Part shown: positions 1-11,665 of the stretch, in pieces | Position numbering within the stretch: position 1 is the first letter of the stretch | How the letters are laid out: each line of letters opens with the position of its first letter | Assembly (NCBI GenBank): GCA_964017145.1 | Contig: OZ024840.1 | Coordinates: forward strand, 2,666,001 to 2,730,000 | From: Agrocybe praecox | Lineage: Eukaryota > Basidiomycota > Agaricomycetes > Agaricales > Agrocybaceae | Direction of reading: 5' to 3' | Length of the DNA stretch: 64,000 nt | Position numbers and translations under genes: made by a program | Notes under the pieces: model-generated | What the model saw: only the letters and a program-made list of their open reading frames with translations | What the model was told of the DNA's origin: nothing | Database searches by the model: none

Positions 1-1655
1 TCGTTGGTATGGTTGAGTGGGTCCAACACAAGATTTTTTTCAATGGCGGAAGCCGATCGTTTCGTCCATTTCTGGAACATTGACAATACGTCGGCCATAG
101 AAAAGCCAGTTGCATCGACTTCTCTCGATTCGGATGTCAGAGCTATAGTATTGGGCTGTGGACCTTCGTCGCAAAACACTTTGATAACTTTATCGACTTT
201 GGGAAAGTTGGCCTTTATACCAGTCCCAGAAACCCTTCATTCTAACGGGGACAACACCGAAGGAAATATTCTACTACCCCGTTCTACTTTGTCTTCTTTG
301 CTTCAGTCTCGTCCTCAAGATCCTCTCATCGTTGATCTTGTCCCTCTTTCTAATCCTCCCGCGTCACTTCGTGTTGTCAGACTCGCCAAAGGCGTGCAAC
401 CTATCTTTGATACCATTGTAAGGCTCCCCTCCTCTGTTCATAAATAACCTACTTAACGTTAACTTTGTACAGACATACCTGCACGATGACGGCAATTACA
501 TTCAAAATCTCACTCTCGGAGAAATAAATGACCTACCTGCCACAGAGGGCAAATCAGTAAGTTATGTGCATTATCATTATATTTATATATATAATAACTC
601 TTCCTAGTCCGCGTCCAACAAGCGTTACGTTGAACCAAAGTCACTGGCAGTTGCTACTGGATACGACGATGATGGCGGAGAACAAGCAATGAGAGACCAT
701 GAACCCGATGGCTCTCTACAAGTCGACCTAGCTGAACTTTCCTTAGGCCAGCGATTAGCTGTCACTGATGCCGACATGAACATTGATTCCGACAGTGAAA
801 ATGACGGTGTTGCGGACCTTCCTAGAGGTACCAGATCTGGCAAAAAGCAAATGCGTGCTGAAGCAACTGGTGTTCCTGCCAACTCCTTGACACGAACTCT
901 CATACAAGCTTTGCATTCGTCTGATTCACGCTTGCTAGAGATGTGTCTATCCCATTCCGAACCTGTGTTAATCTCCAACACCGTGAAAAGGTTGCCTCCT
1001 CAATTAGCCATTCCGCTGATCACGGCTTGCGTAGAGAGGTTAGGAAGGGGTCCCCGTTCTGCGAACATGAAAGGCAGTGGAGGTGGTGCAAGTGCTCAAC
1101 GAGGTTCTGGTCTCTTGGTATGGCTTAGGTCTGTGTTGGCTGTCCACACAGGACACTTAATGACAGTAAGTGCGCTCCTCAACCCGTGATTAGCATATCA
1201 TCATTGTTTATTTCTAGATACCTGACCTCGTTGCCCGTCTCTCTGGGCTTCATTCTATATTAACGGCGAGACTTAGTTTGCAGGAGAGTCTGTTGTCCCT
1301 AAGTGGGCGTCTAGACATGGTTCTATCCCAGGTTGAACTTCGCGCATCAAGGACGCCTACGTCACTTGCTCCTTCAAAGGTGGATAAAAACAAGTCCAAA
1401 ACCTTGGTGAAGAGATATGTCGAAGGCGATGACACTGACTCGGGAGAAGAGCCGGATGAAAAGATGGACGTTGAAGTGGAAGTTAACAGCGATAGTGAAG
1501 GTAGCATTGAATACGTCGGACTAGGGGGAGAGAGTGAAGATGAGGACGAAGATGAAAGCGAGACGAGTGGCAGCGACGACGGTGCTATAAACGGATTTAT
1601 CGATGATGAAGCGGAAGAAGAATACAGTGACGAGGAGGACGATGAAAGTGAATAA
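1..1655 (+). CDS. UTP5: U3 snoRNP / SSU processome WD-repeat protein, UTP5 (WDR43)-like, 5' part missing
   Basis: This is the 3' part of a gene that enters the window already in frame. Four exons fit: 1-417, 473-556, 608-1165 and 1218-1655, all joined in phase 0. The start of the visible part contains a WD-repeat-like segment (RFVHFWNID). Exons 3 and 4 carry a helical Utp12-type C-terminal domain (from about SLTRTLIQALHSSDSRLLEMCL to LSQVELRA). The protein ends in a long Asp/Glu/Ser-rich tail, as nucleolar processome proteins often do. Members of this family sit in the t-UTP/UtpA complex, bind nascent 35S pre-rRNA and are needed for 18S rRNA production. The single Utp12 domain and acidic tail favour UTP5/WDR43 over the larger UTP12 or PWP2, but the missing N-terminal propeller limits certainty. 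Confidence 0.82.
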
Positions 1656-1788
1656 AGCCACCAATGAGAATATAGATATTCGGTCCTTGTGTTTATACGC
1701 TTTTATTTCGGGATATATTTGTGTCTACAGACGACAATGTTGTATTGTGGTGCAGATTGGTACCCTACTCGCCATGTAGCTGACTACT

Positions 1789-4700
1789 TTATGATATATT
1801 CAGAACGCTCAAGTCGACCTGGCTCAAGGCGTTCCTAAGAGCAAGTCCAGTATCATCAATGGAATGTAGGAATCGCAATAATTCTCGACACAGTTGCCAA
1901 TCTTTTCCATCGACAGCACTAGTTAACAGCCGGATGGCTTCTGTGCTGTTTTCGTCTAACTGTTCGAGGTTGTGCAGTACGAGCAAGTAGGAGCCTGCCG
2001 TTTTCAAGCGATTAAAAGATAAACACATCTGATGAAAATATATGAGCTCATATTCGTGGATGCTTCTATTGTAAGAATCTACCTCAAATAATGTTTTTGG
2101 ATTTCCGACGACCTCAAACAGCTGCTTCCAACGCGTGGGTTCTGTTTTCCGAGCACAGCCGACCACCACCTCCAAGGATGCTTCGAAATGATCCAAGAAC
2201 TCAATAACGGTGGCCAGAATTTCGTTAGGGTTATCCTGGGTATCGTTGTTCGTCGAACTCGAGTCTGATTCGATGACTGTATGTAGAAGCATTTCCAAGG
2301 CATGCGTAAAGAAAACCAGATCTTTGTAATGGGAAGCGAAAAGAACCGCTTCATTGGTTTGAGAATTTTCTAGATGATATAGGAGAATGTGTTGCAGAAA
2401 TAATTGTGACTATCAAACAAAACTATCAATGAGTTATCTATGTCTTCGATATATAAAAATATACTGACGCTGGTAGCATGTCTAAAGAGAACAAAGGGCA
2501 AATTCGATCTGACGCTGGACTCATGTTCAACCCCTATGATGATGCCCTTATCCATTAGGACGGCTGGAGACAGATATTCAGGAATGGATATCTCTAAAGT
2601 GTAGAATACACCCACAAAGAGGATAAAAATCCAGTGGAATCTTAACACTCTCTTTTACGTCCTTGACATCGGGGTCAACAGACGTCGGGGCTTCTATGGA
2701 CAAGGCATTGAGCCAGACTCGCATTCCTTGTGCATCATATGCCCAGAGGGAGTTCTCTAATGCACCGACTCCGCGAAGATGAATCCAACAAAACTCTATA
2801 CGATCGGCAAGCACTTGAATATCGTACTTCACTTCTTGGTCTGCCGACTGAATGATAAAATGTCAGCTCATGGTTTGCATTTACGATTTACATGATCAAA
2901 TGTGTGCACCTTTCTTGGACGCAATAAAATCAACTGCCCCCCAACAACCATCAAGACAGTGGCGACCGCGAGGTCGCCAACTGGATCACCAATTTCTGTA
3001 AGATATTTAGGTTACGAGAAAGTTACACATGAAAAATATTTGCTTACGCTTTTGAACCGTGGGTATCATCCAACTCAACATTCGTACAGATGCAGGGGCA
3101 GCAATAATGCCTGTAAACGTTATACTTCCGCATAAATGAAGTTTTATTGAGTCTGCAGTCGGGACAATTAGAAAGTGGTGAAGCGTATTGTCGGCTGTAT
3201 AAACCAGCAAAGAGTTGTCAACGATTGATAAGATGATCACAGGAGCAGACAGCATTTCTCGATGCAGGATATTTTGACTAGTCAATTCCATATCACGCGA
3301 ATACAATCTGACCTAGATCCAAATCAATTTAATAAACCATAAAAATAAATAGAAAACCCACTTGATAAGACTTCGCTACTTCTACGGCTGCGACCAGCAC
3401 ATGGTGGAACCACAGCAAGCCACCCCGTACGGTGAATATTTGTTCCTGCTCTTCGTCTGCGAAAGTCTTCCATCGACCCGATGTTGAACTGTAATGTATT
3501 AAGCCACGACGACCTGCTATGGCAATTAGCCTGCCATCACTACTCATTCCTGAGTAGCGAATAGGCCAGTTCAAAGCCAAATATCTTTGGGGGATCTATT
3601 TAGTCATTGTAAGTGTACACATACCATCGCCTTCAAAGTACTTCCTCACCTTGATGTGCTGCCAAACATCCGATTCAGGATTTATGACACTTAGATCGGG
3701 CTGGTCTGCTCCTCTATAAACGAGAGCACGGTCATCCATTTGCAAGAATGCATATCGAGTATTGTCCTGCGTATCGAATCATTGGTTACAACCTAGTGAG
3801 AGCACATCATCTAGGAGTACGCACTGGTGAATGTTGGCCTGTTGTAGCACTTTTTGCGAAAGGGATTACAAATAATTGGCCGTCGTTCTCTACGGTATCT
3901 TTTAAAAAATCCATTGGAGACGTGAGGAAAGACAACATACTTTGGCGGACGGTATTTCTTGATAATACAAACAACTCAAAATTTCCAGGGCCCCAGAACT
4001 GGGGAAAAATAGATAGGTTAGCGTAGTTGGTGAAAGCTAACCCATCTTACTCACCAGGTTCCGGACACCATGCATAAAAACATCTTGAAACCTTGATTTG
4101 GTTGGGTCAATGTATAAGTAAAGTAAATGCAACACATACTTATCCTCGTCAAGATTTTCATTCACTCCAATAGCAGAAGTTAAACACTTTCCGCTAACAG
4201 TGAAAATGGCCCATCCATATTTCCACCCAACAGCAAGGACATATCCGTCCGAACTCCATTGCAGTGCCGTAACTTCTCCAGTGCTTTTATTGAATGGGTT
4301 CGGCACATTGATTTTCTGTGACTTAGGTATCATTCCCTCTTCAGAGGGAAGGTTTGTAAAACATATCTCGCCCCTTTCATACATTATTGGGTAACAGTAG
4401 GAAATCATGAAGAGCGAGTCACTCACCCCTGCGTCCCTATAGCAATCAGAGAGAACTTGTTATTAAAAGCGAGGTTAGTAGCTCGTCTAGGTTCTTCGTA
4501 GTGTTGTACGGGGTCAGACCCAGAATCTTCGGGTTCCACCCGTCGTCTTTTTTGTACCCATTTAGGTATTTGGAAGTCGTGAATACATGTCCCGCGCCAT
4601 CGAAGTTGAGCGGTTGATCGGTTTTCATCCACCGATTCCTGAATATTGCTGATTGAGCTTCCGTTAATAAATATGCGTACAACTTACTTCACCGCCCTCT

Positions 4701-5660
4701 CGTTTTTCCGGGGTTGTGTTTATTTCGGTTTCGTCCGATCTCAGTTCAACAAAATATGCGCGACCTTCAGATGTAATCCATACTTCACTGTCCAGGGCTT
4801 TGTTGTGGAAGACATGAGCGACATAAACTAGGCAATTCTGTCAATTACGACGCATGAGGACTAAATAGAGATGTGAACTACCATCGGATTCGACAAGCCA
4901 GGAGAAATCCAGATCATTCAAAAGCCAGGTATCATAGCCCAAGGGAACTTGGCCCCCGTTTGATCTTTCTTCGTCTTCGTCCGCAGGCCAGGGCATACGT
5001 TGTATAGTTGGAGGATCTCTCGTGGAGAAAACCATGTGATGTTGACGAGGAGAGACGCTACGGATAGATAAATGGATGGATTGTTACAGCCATAAAACGC
5101 AATTACCTCAGAAGACCACCCTCAACTCTGACGACCCCTTCAAAGTGGAGACTTACTGAGCGAAGCGGGATGGCTTCTCCTGCTCCTGGCAAGAAATTTC
5201 GCGCCGTGTTTGTGGGAAGGGAAACCGTGGAATACACAGTCTCCTCAGCGTTAAATTCAACGGATACTAGAACCAAATACGACTCCGAGGTCTTTTCATG
5301 ACGACTTTAGTCGTGAGGAGCAGCAACATTCAACCATTGTTCCCAACCTTGATTATAATTCTATTGCCACCCGGTGACCACCATACATCGATGTTGTCTC
5401 CATGGTTTAGAATAGAAGTAGGTGTCCTCGTCAAGACCGACAATAATGCAGAAGGCTAGGAGACGAATGAGAGGATGCTGCGTAAATCTGATTATTGTTT
5501 AAGTTACCCTCCCAGACCATACCGAAACCGCACTCCTGGTTAAGGTACAGAAAAGAAGCTTGCGAACACTAGATGACAAAGATATAACGGGTTCGATTGG
5601 TATATTTGGTAGAGCAGGATTCGTTGCAAGCTGCCTAGCTGCAGTGGTAGGAAAGTACAT
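1789..5660 (-). CDS. RIC1: RIC1, subunit of the Ric1-Rgp1 GEF for Ypt6/Rab6
   Basis: About a dozen short introns split this gene. The start at 5660 is chosen because MYFPTTAARQL matches the usual MYFP... beginning of Ric1, although an upstream in-frame ATG exists at 5774. Following exons give a WD-like N-terminal half: SVRKLLFCTLTRSAVSVWSGR, a block reading HGDNIDVWWSPGGNRIIIK, then GEVTALQWSSDGYVLAVGWK, and the strongly conserved ALNWPIRYSGMSSDGRLIAI segment near 3540-3580. The C-terminal RIC1 domain (1789-2840) has the helical run LEVVVGCARKTEPTRWKQLF. With Rgp1, Ric1 activates Ypt6 at the Golgi for retrograde endosome-to-Golgi transport. The gene looks complete. Exon borders in 2370-3300 are approximate. 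Confidence 0.88.
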
Positions 5661-5894
5661 CCTTACGGGATGGTGGACGAACGCAAGTCGTGGGGTGCAT
5701 GGGAAATACACCGATTTGCCGTCCGCATCCAAAAATAGCTTGTATGTGGACACAGTTGCATCTCTTTCGCGCATAATTATATTGTAGGTGTTGAATTACT
5801 ATGTATGTTATCATGATGTACAGGAGCTGGGTTCGTAGGAGAAAAGGGGGCTACTAGAATTACAGGCTTGGGCAGATTATGTTGTACAGAAAAA

Positions 5895-6714
5895 CTAATG
5901 GGATGGCGGCGGAGAAGATAAATATGCTTTGAACTTGCTCCATAATGTTTTACTTCCTTTCTCTTCACCGTTGGTGGCTTCTCGTTCTGGTAAAGGAGAT
6001 GTCTCCTCAAGGTTGGCCGAGGCACCCAAAGTCATCGGTTGGAGACGCGACTGCCGCAGCAAATGCAGGATAAGGCTGACTCCTTCACGCGACTGCAAGA
6101 AAAGATTTAACCAGCGAGTACAAGAACATTGAAAGTGGCCGTACCCGTTGCACATTAATTTTGAACCGTGATAATCCGTGATTCTCAATCTTTTTTGTAA
6201 GACCCCATCCGAACTTGGATACCACTCGAGCTTCAGTATGTTGCAGAGTTCTCCTTGCAAATATATATGTAAGCATATGTGGTTGTTCACAGAATTAGCG
6301 AGCCATACCCTTCGGCAACCTGTGCGAACTGCACTGATTCTTCGACTTGCATAACTTTGACATGATCGAGATTCTTGGTAACGCATCGCACGACTTTGCC
6401 AAAAGGATCCACTTCGCTCTCTTCGATGACCCATGACTCGGCCCTTGAGATGATACCTCTTGGAAACCACCGAGGCATGCTACCCTTCTTCAAAATAAGT
6501 CGAGTTGTTACTAAAGAGCCGGAAGGTGTTTGCTCTCGAGAAATAACATCGCATGAGATGACGTGAGAGGCGTATGGATTGGGATATCTAAGAAAGAATG
6601 CTAGGGTAACAATCGACCAGGAGTCACTGGGAAGACGATAAATTCCAGTAGACTGGGACTCAGAAGGCTAAAGAATACGTACTCGTATGTGTAGGACTGA
6701 GAAAAGAATCTCAT
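5895..6714 (-). CDS. UPS1: PRELI/MSF1-domain phospholipid transfer protein, UPS1-like
   Basis: The first exon encodes MRFFSQSYTYD and starts at 6714. After an intron the reading continues DSWSIVTLAFFLRYPNPYAS, then PRWFPRGIISRAESWVIEES, GKVVRCVTKNLDHVKVMQVE, and TEARVVSKFGWGLTKKIENH. It ends in a short Lys/Glu-rich tail (KTLWSKFKAYLSSPPPSH) at 5895. This covers a whole PRELI/MSF1 domain. In yeast, Ups1-Mdm35 moves phosphatidic acid across the intermembrane space to feed cardiolipin synthesis. The RYPNPYASHV and WFPRGI motifs favour the Ups1/PRELID1 branch over Ups2/3. A second PRELI gene of the other branch lies at 46697-47338. Three introns are inferred. Confidence 0.87.
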
Positions 6715-7191
6715 GACCTCAGACGCGACAGGGTCGTTTCAGCGAAAGATATGGAGCCCGTATCCAGCAATGAAGATGGAACTAAGCAAAAGGTAGGAAA
6801 CGCAGGTGAGAAAGTGCGAAGACTTTGCTTGAGTGTCAGAAGCGTCACGGTAGTGCCTGGAGTGTCTACATCAAAGTCTCTGGATTAGTCATCAACTTGT
6901 GCCGAAAGCCCTTTCTCGGCTGCACTGGACCTCCTATATTCAGCATCTGCCTTTTAACGAAGGAATCCTTCTATTTTTCAATCTCGCCGTTATAATGAGC
7001 CATTCATACTTTGCAGCGGCGCGAACAATATATCCAGGTCGACTAAATGGCCCAAACAACGGATGCTTGAAGTCTTTTACTCCTTCCAGTAATCACATGC
7101 ATCTTAAACATCTTGTTTAAGTACTTGCTCCCAATCTCGACGTCAAGGAAGGATCTACTTTTCCTGCTCCGGTCCATCTCTTGTATATCTT
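6715..7191. other. Divergent intergenic region between UPS1-like and ABCD genes
   Basis: This 477-bp stretch separates two divergently transcribed genes and should hold both promoters. An open frame at 6899-7120 on the plus strand shows no recognisable motif and no codon pattern like its neighbours, so I do not call a gene. A short AT-rich TATAT lies at about 7183, immediately before the ABCD start codon, too close for a normal TATA box. Confidence 0.6.
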
Positions 7192-10153
7192 ATGGCCACA
7201 ACGCATTCTTCAATCCTTCATCTGTCGTTCAGCAACAATGAAAGATTGGCTCGCTTCATGAAGGCTTATTCAACTCATCGTCCATCGGTACAGAGGTTTC
7301 TCAATGTGGCCTTCATCGTGTATATCCTCAGCGCGGCTTACATGGGAGTCTCTGGTGGGGGATCGAATAGCTCCAAGCCTCCGCGCACCACGAAGGGTGA
7401 ATCAGAAAAGACAAAAAGAGTCGCTGTACGTTGCTTCTCTAACTTGTTTTCCCAATTAGTCTGAAGATATCTCTTTCCAGGTGGATGCCTTGTTTTTTGA
7501 ACGCCTGAAAAGAATATTACGCATCGTAATACCTGGAATACGCTCAAAAGAGGCACTCCTCCTGTTTATGCATTCTAGCCTCCTGATTTTCAGGACGGCA
7601 ATCTCGCTATATGTCGCTTCACTGGATGGCAAGTATGTTGGCTACATATCTCAAGTTGCGATTTCGTTATGACCTATCGCGACATCAGAATTGTGGCCAG
7701 TCTTGTCAGAGCTCAACCTTTGCAATTTTTCTGGAACATATTTCGCTGGCTTGTGGTTGCCATTCCAGCTACATGGACGAATAGTTGGCTTGCTTATATC
7801 CAGAACAAGCTTGCAATTGCATACAGGACTCGTCTCACTACGGAGGTCATGAATCAATACCTTGGCGAAGAAGCAGAGGGGACCGATGGCAAAGTCTATT
7901 ACAAGCTAGGTTAACGGCTCCAGAACGTCTATAATCAAGTCGTCTCATCCTTTTTCATTGCAGCAAACCTGGACGACAGAATCAAAAATCCTGACCAGTG
8001 AGTGGCTTTCGCATGGTTTATATCCGGTGTTTCATAATATATCTCCAAAAGAATGATAACGCATGATATTCAACGATTTTCAAATCATCTCGCTGCAATG
8101 TATTCCAATCTAGCAAAACCTATCCTTGACGTCATTCTGTATAATTACCAGTTATCCCAGAATGTGGGCGCTGAGGGTGTTATGGGTTTAACAATTTTTG
8201 TACAGTTATCGGCCATGTTATGTGAGTTCCAGATATTCTCATATACGAGTGCTCCCTCACGATTGTGCAGTGCGCTACATGACGCCGCCATTTGGGATGT
8301 ACACTGCCCTTTCGGCACAAATGGCGGGCTCTTTGCGCCACGCACACTCACGCCTGGTCGAATTCGCTGAGGAAATCGCTTTTATGAAAGGGGAGAGCAC
8401 AGAAAAGATGTTAATCGAACGGGAGTACGCAGCCTTGATTGAGCACGAGAACCACGTGTTGCAACGTCGATGGTGGTTCGGATGTGTCGAAGAAGGTATC
8501 ATTAAATGGCTTTGGGGTAGCTTTGGGGTACGATATTTTATTCAATTGACGAAGACGTGAACACTTCAATTCAATTCAATCTTTCATTTTCTATAGCTCG
8601 TTTTGTGTGCCATCCCTGTTTTTATCAAATTACCTGGTTCTGTGGCTCTTGACCTAGGCGGACGCACGGAAGGTACATTCTACGTTAATGATGACGATTT
8701 TTTTGTTTGATTGTTTTCATAGGATTTGTGACAAATCGTCGATTATTGCTGTCTTCGTCAGGTAAATCACGACGCGCGCTGTTGCTGGGCGTATTAGCAT
8801 ACTAAATAATTTCTTTCAGATGCCTTCGGTCGAGTTATGTATTCATACAAAGACTTATCAGAACTGGCGGGCTATACTGCGCGTGTTTCTCTTTTGCTGG
8901 ACACTATGCAAGATGTTCGCAAAGGAAAGTTTGATAAAGCTCTCATCAACAGTGCAGCATCCAATAACGTTGTTGGTGCGTCAGTTGTTTCAGAGAATGT
9001 CACCATTTAGTTTGACACAACACAGATTTGAGTGGTCGGGGCGAAGTGATAGAGTCTGACGATATACAGTTCATCAACGTGCCCATTGTAACTCCTAACG
9101 GTGACGTCCTCGTAAAGAGTCTTAGCTTTCACATCAGACCGGGCGTGCGTTTTTTTGTTCCCTAAAATTACTTTACCCGGAAAACTGACTTTTTTCTGTC
9201 ACCTTCAGCAAAATCTCCTCATAGTTGGTCCTAATGGCTCGTGCACATATGCTACTCTTTCTGGCGCGGGCTAACCTCTTATCTCTGTTCAGGTTGCGGC
9301 AAGTCATCACTGTTCAGAATCCTGGGTGGTCTTTGGCCCGTATATGGGGGAGTAGTGCATAAACCATCTGCGTCGCAGTTCATATTGATCCCGCAACGGC
9401 CGTACTTACCCATTGGCACTCTGCGGGACCAAGTCATATATCCCCATTCTAAATCAGACATGGAAAAACGTATGTCACAGTCAATACGGGCAACATTGAA
9501 TGATTACTAATTGAGGGATTAGGTGGAATAACAGATGAAAATCTCGCAAGTATCCTAGACGTTGTCCTTATGAAGCATCTCGTCGAACGGGAAGGTGGAT
9601 GGGATGCGGTAAAAGAGTGGCGCGAGGCGTTAAGTGGAGGCGACCAACAAAAGATTGCTTGGGCGAGATTATTCTACCATAACCCCAAGGTATAGTCTCC
9701 AGTTCTACCTCTGTATTTGCTCGGGCAATCTTAACGTTTATGGAACAGTATGCCGTTTTAGACGAAGCCACATCATTAGTGCCTACAGAAATGGAGGGTT
9801 TGATGATGGAATATGCTACGAAGTCGGGCATAACCCTCCTGACCGTGTCTCATCGTCCTTCACTGTGGAAATATCACGCTGTCATTTTACACTACGACGG
9901 ACAGGGTGGTTATGTTTTGTGCGTTACCTCGTACATTCTCTTCCCTATTCTTGTATTCACCATGTTTTTACAGCACAAAGCTAGACGCAGAAAAGCGTCT
10001 AGCTTTGCAAGAAGAGAAACAAAACCTTGAGACCAAGCTTTTGGAAATGTCAGTCTACTTAATGTTTTCTAGTACGAGGATGTTTCCTGATTATAGATAT
10101 CCAGTCCAAAGATGAAGGCCAGGTTAGCAGAGCTCCGGTCGCTAACTGTTTGA
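7192..10153 (+). CDS. Peroxisomal ABC half-transporter (ABCD family, PXA1/PXA2-like)
   Basis: The gene encodes one TM domain followed by one nucleotide-binding domain, the half-transporter layout of peroxisomal long-chain fatty acyl-CoA importers (yeast Pxa1/Pxa2, human ABCD1-3). The N-terminal part includes [17 protein letters not shown] and [14 protein letters not shown]. The family EEA-like motif appears as EEIAFMKG, and [20 protein letters not shown] is the conserved ABCD loop. The NBD has Walker [29 protein letters not shown], signature LSGGDQQ, Walker [10 protein letters not shown] and the switch [10 protein letters not shown]. It stops at 10151-10153 after a charged, coiled-coil-like tail. 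More than ten introns are inferred. Two are odd: one inside the Walker A codons needs a GC donor, and the last has a perfect hairpin at its acceptor. Which of PXA1 or PXA2 it is I cannot tell. Confidence 0.9.
9976..10007 (+). repeat. Perfect 13-bp inverted repeat (hairpin) at a splice acceptor
   Basis: CAAAGCTAGACGC at 9976-9988 and its exact reverse complement at 9995-10007 flank a six-base loop. The repeat begins two bases after the acceptor AG of the last-but-one intron of the ABCD gene and lies in coding sequence ([12 protein letters not shown]). A stem this strong in the pre-mRNA would sit directly on the 3' splice site. Confidence 0.9.
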
Positions 10154-10439
10154 TTTTCTCCGTGTACATACTTGTTTCCACCCTTCAAACTGTATTTCCG
10201 TACATATATTTTATGACTGTTCTAAGTTTATGTGAATATTTTATTGTCTGACTACAAGATGGACACATCAAGCATAGAAAGCAGGATTATCATGCAGGTC
10301 CCAAGCAGGTCCGGCCGTCCGAGTGAACCGGCGCCGGGGCCCCCGACCTTATCACGAGTCTGGCAATTTGTGACAAATAGGTCATTGTCATACAGTCGAT
10401 CGTTGTTGTCAGTGGCCAGTGTGCACAATCCATTCCGAC

Positions 10440-11628
10440 ATGTTAAATCCACGGTCGCTCAATAGGGCTTTCAAAGTCACCAAGCTCACACCATATCTTT
10501 TCTCACGCCGGAATAATTCTGGTACGGCAAATTATCAGTCAAAGTACTTGGAGAAGCTACGCCAACGAGCAGAGGAGTGAGATACAAATTTGGTCTTTTT
10601 GTTTTTGATACTATGGTAATTCTGACGTTTTATAACGCGACTTTCTGACACTGTTCTGAACGCGGTTTAGGAGTGGACTTTCTGTGTCTCAGTTGCTTGA
10701 AAAGGCCAAAAATGAGGAAGTCGAGAGGCGCAAATTAGAAGCAGCAGCTTTGAAGGAGGCTGCTAAATCAGCACGACGAGAACCTGCTGCAAATGGTCAA
10801 TCATCGACACCTTCTGTCACTCGAGAGGCGATTAAGAAAGACATTTCGAAGGAAAGGAAGGACGCGCCTCCGTATAAAGTATGTGTCATTTTGCTTTGTG
10901 GCCAAAGAGGTTTGCTAAACGAGAAATAGCCTCTGTCCAGCATTTTGGATCTGACTCGAATTTTTTCAACACCACATACATCCGAGCAGATATCGGCCTT
11001 GTGGACTGCATATCATGCCTCAAGATCGGGCGGCACAGGACGTGGATATGTTTGTGCAGCTATCCCGTTACCCCTGTTCCAAAAAATGTCAACGACTGGT
11101 CGAGCATATCCGACTTTCGTACTGGCTCTTCCGCGCGTCCAAGCACCAGAACCTGGTGCAACACCAACTGAAGAAAATATAGCCCACGAGTTTTACTTCA
11201 TGCAATGGGACTTTCATGGAAGCCCTGAGGTACCAACGGCCGACCCCTTCGCGAAACCCAATACTTCGACAGCGTCAAACCCTTCAAGTGCAACTGTCAT
11301 TTTTACGCCCTTGCAGGAATACAAACTTCGACAGGCGTTTGCAACCCCATACCTTATATTGACCTTATACACAGATCTTGCTGCAAGCCACGGACTCGTA
11401 CTTCTTAGGGGAGAGATTACACCATCTTCCACTTCTGGAGCTGGACAAGAGAGATTTATGCTAAGCCAGGAAGATGCTCAGCTATTGGCTTTCTCATTAC
11501 AAAAGTTCTACTTGTGGAATGATGCGGCACAATCATCGCAAGGGGAGAGACTACTTCGTACATTCCATGAGAAACCGCAAGAATTTAAATGGGAGGAATT
11601 ACTAGATATGTCCAAGTCAATTATTTGA
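10440..11628 (+). CDS. ATP11: Mitochondrial F1-ATPase assembly chaperone ATP11
   Basis: The start ATG at 10440 opens a basic, arginine-rich presequence (MLNPRSLNRAFKVTKL...) fitting mitochondrial import. Exon 2 (from about 10672) is a Lys/Glu/Ala-rich helical stretch. Exon 3 carries the ATP11 domain, with DLTRIFSTPHTSEQISALW, AYPTFVLALPR and FYFMQWDFHG, a hallmark set for the family. ATP11 binds free F1 beta subunits and hands them to the alpha subunit during F1 assembly in the matrix. Two introns, about 10580-10670 and 10879-10929. The convergent LIP2 gene stops 37 bp downstream, so the mRNAs probably overlap at their 3' ends. Confidence 0.9.
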
Positions 11629-11665
11629 AATAGCACTACTTTAATAGCATACACATGTTGTGTAC

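Noticed and set aside
5895..6470. 191-codon open frame on the minus strand
   Set aside because: Only its last third is coding; the first part is an off-frame shadow of PRELI exons.
6899..7120. Open frame of 73 codons between UPS1-like and ABCD genes
   Set aside because: No motif, not continued by splice sites, and lies in a divergent promoter region.
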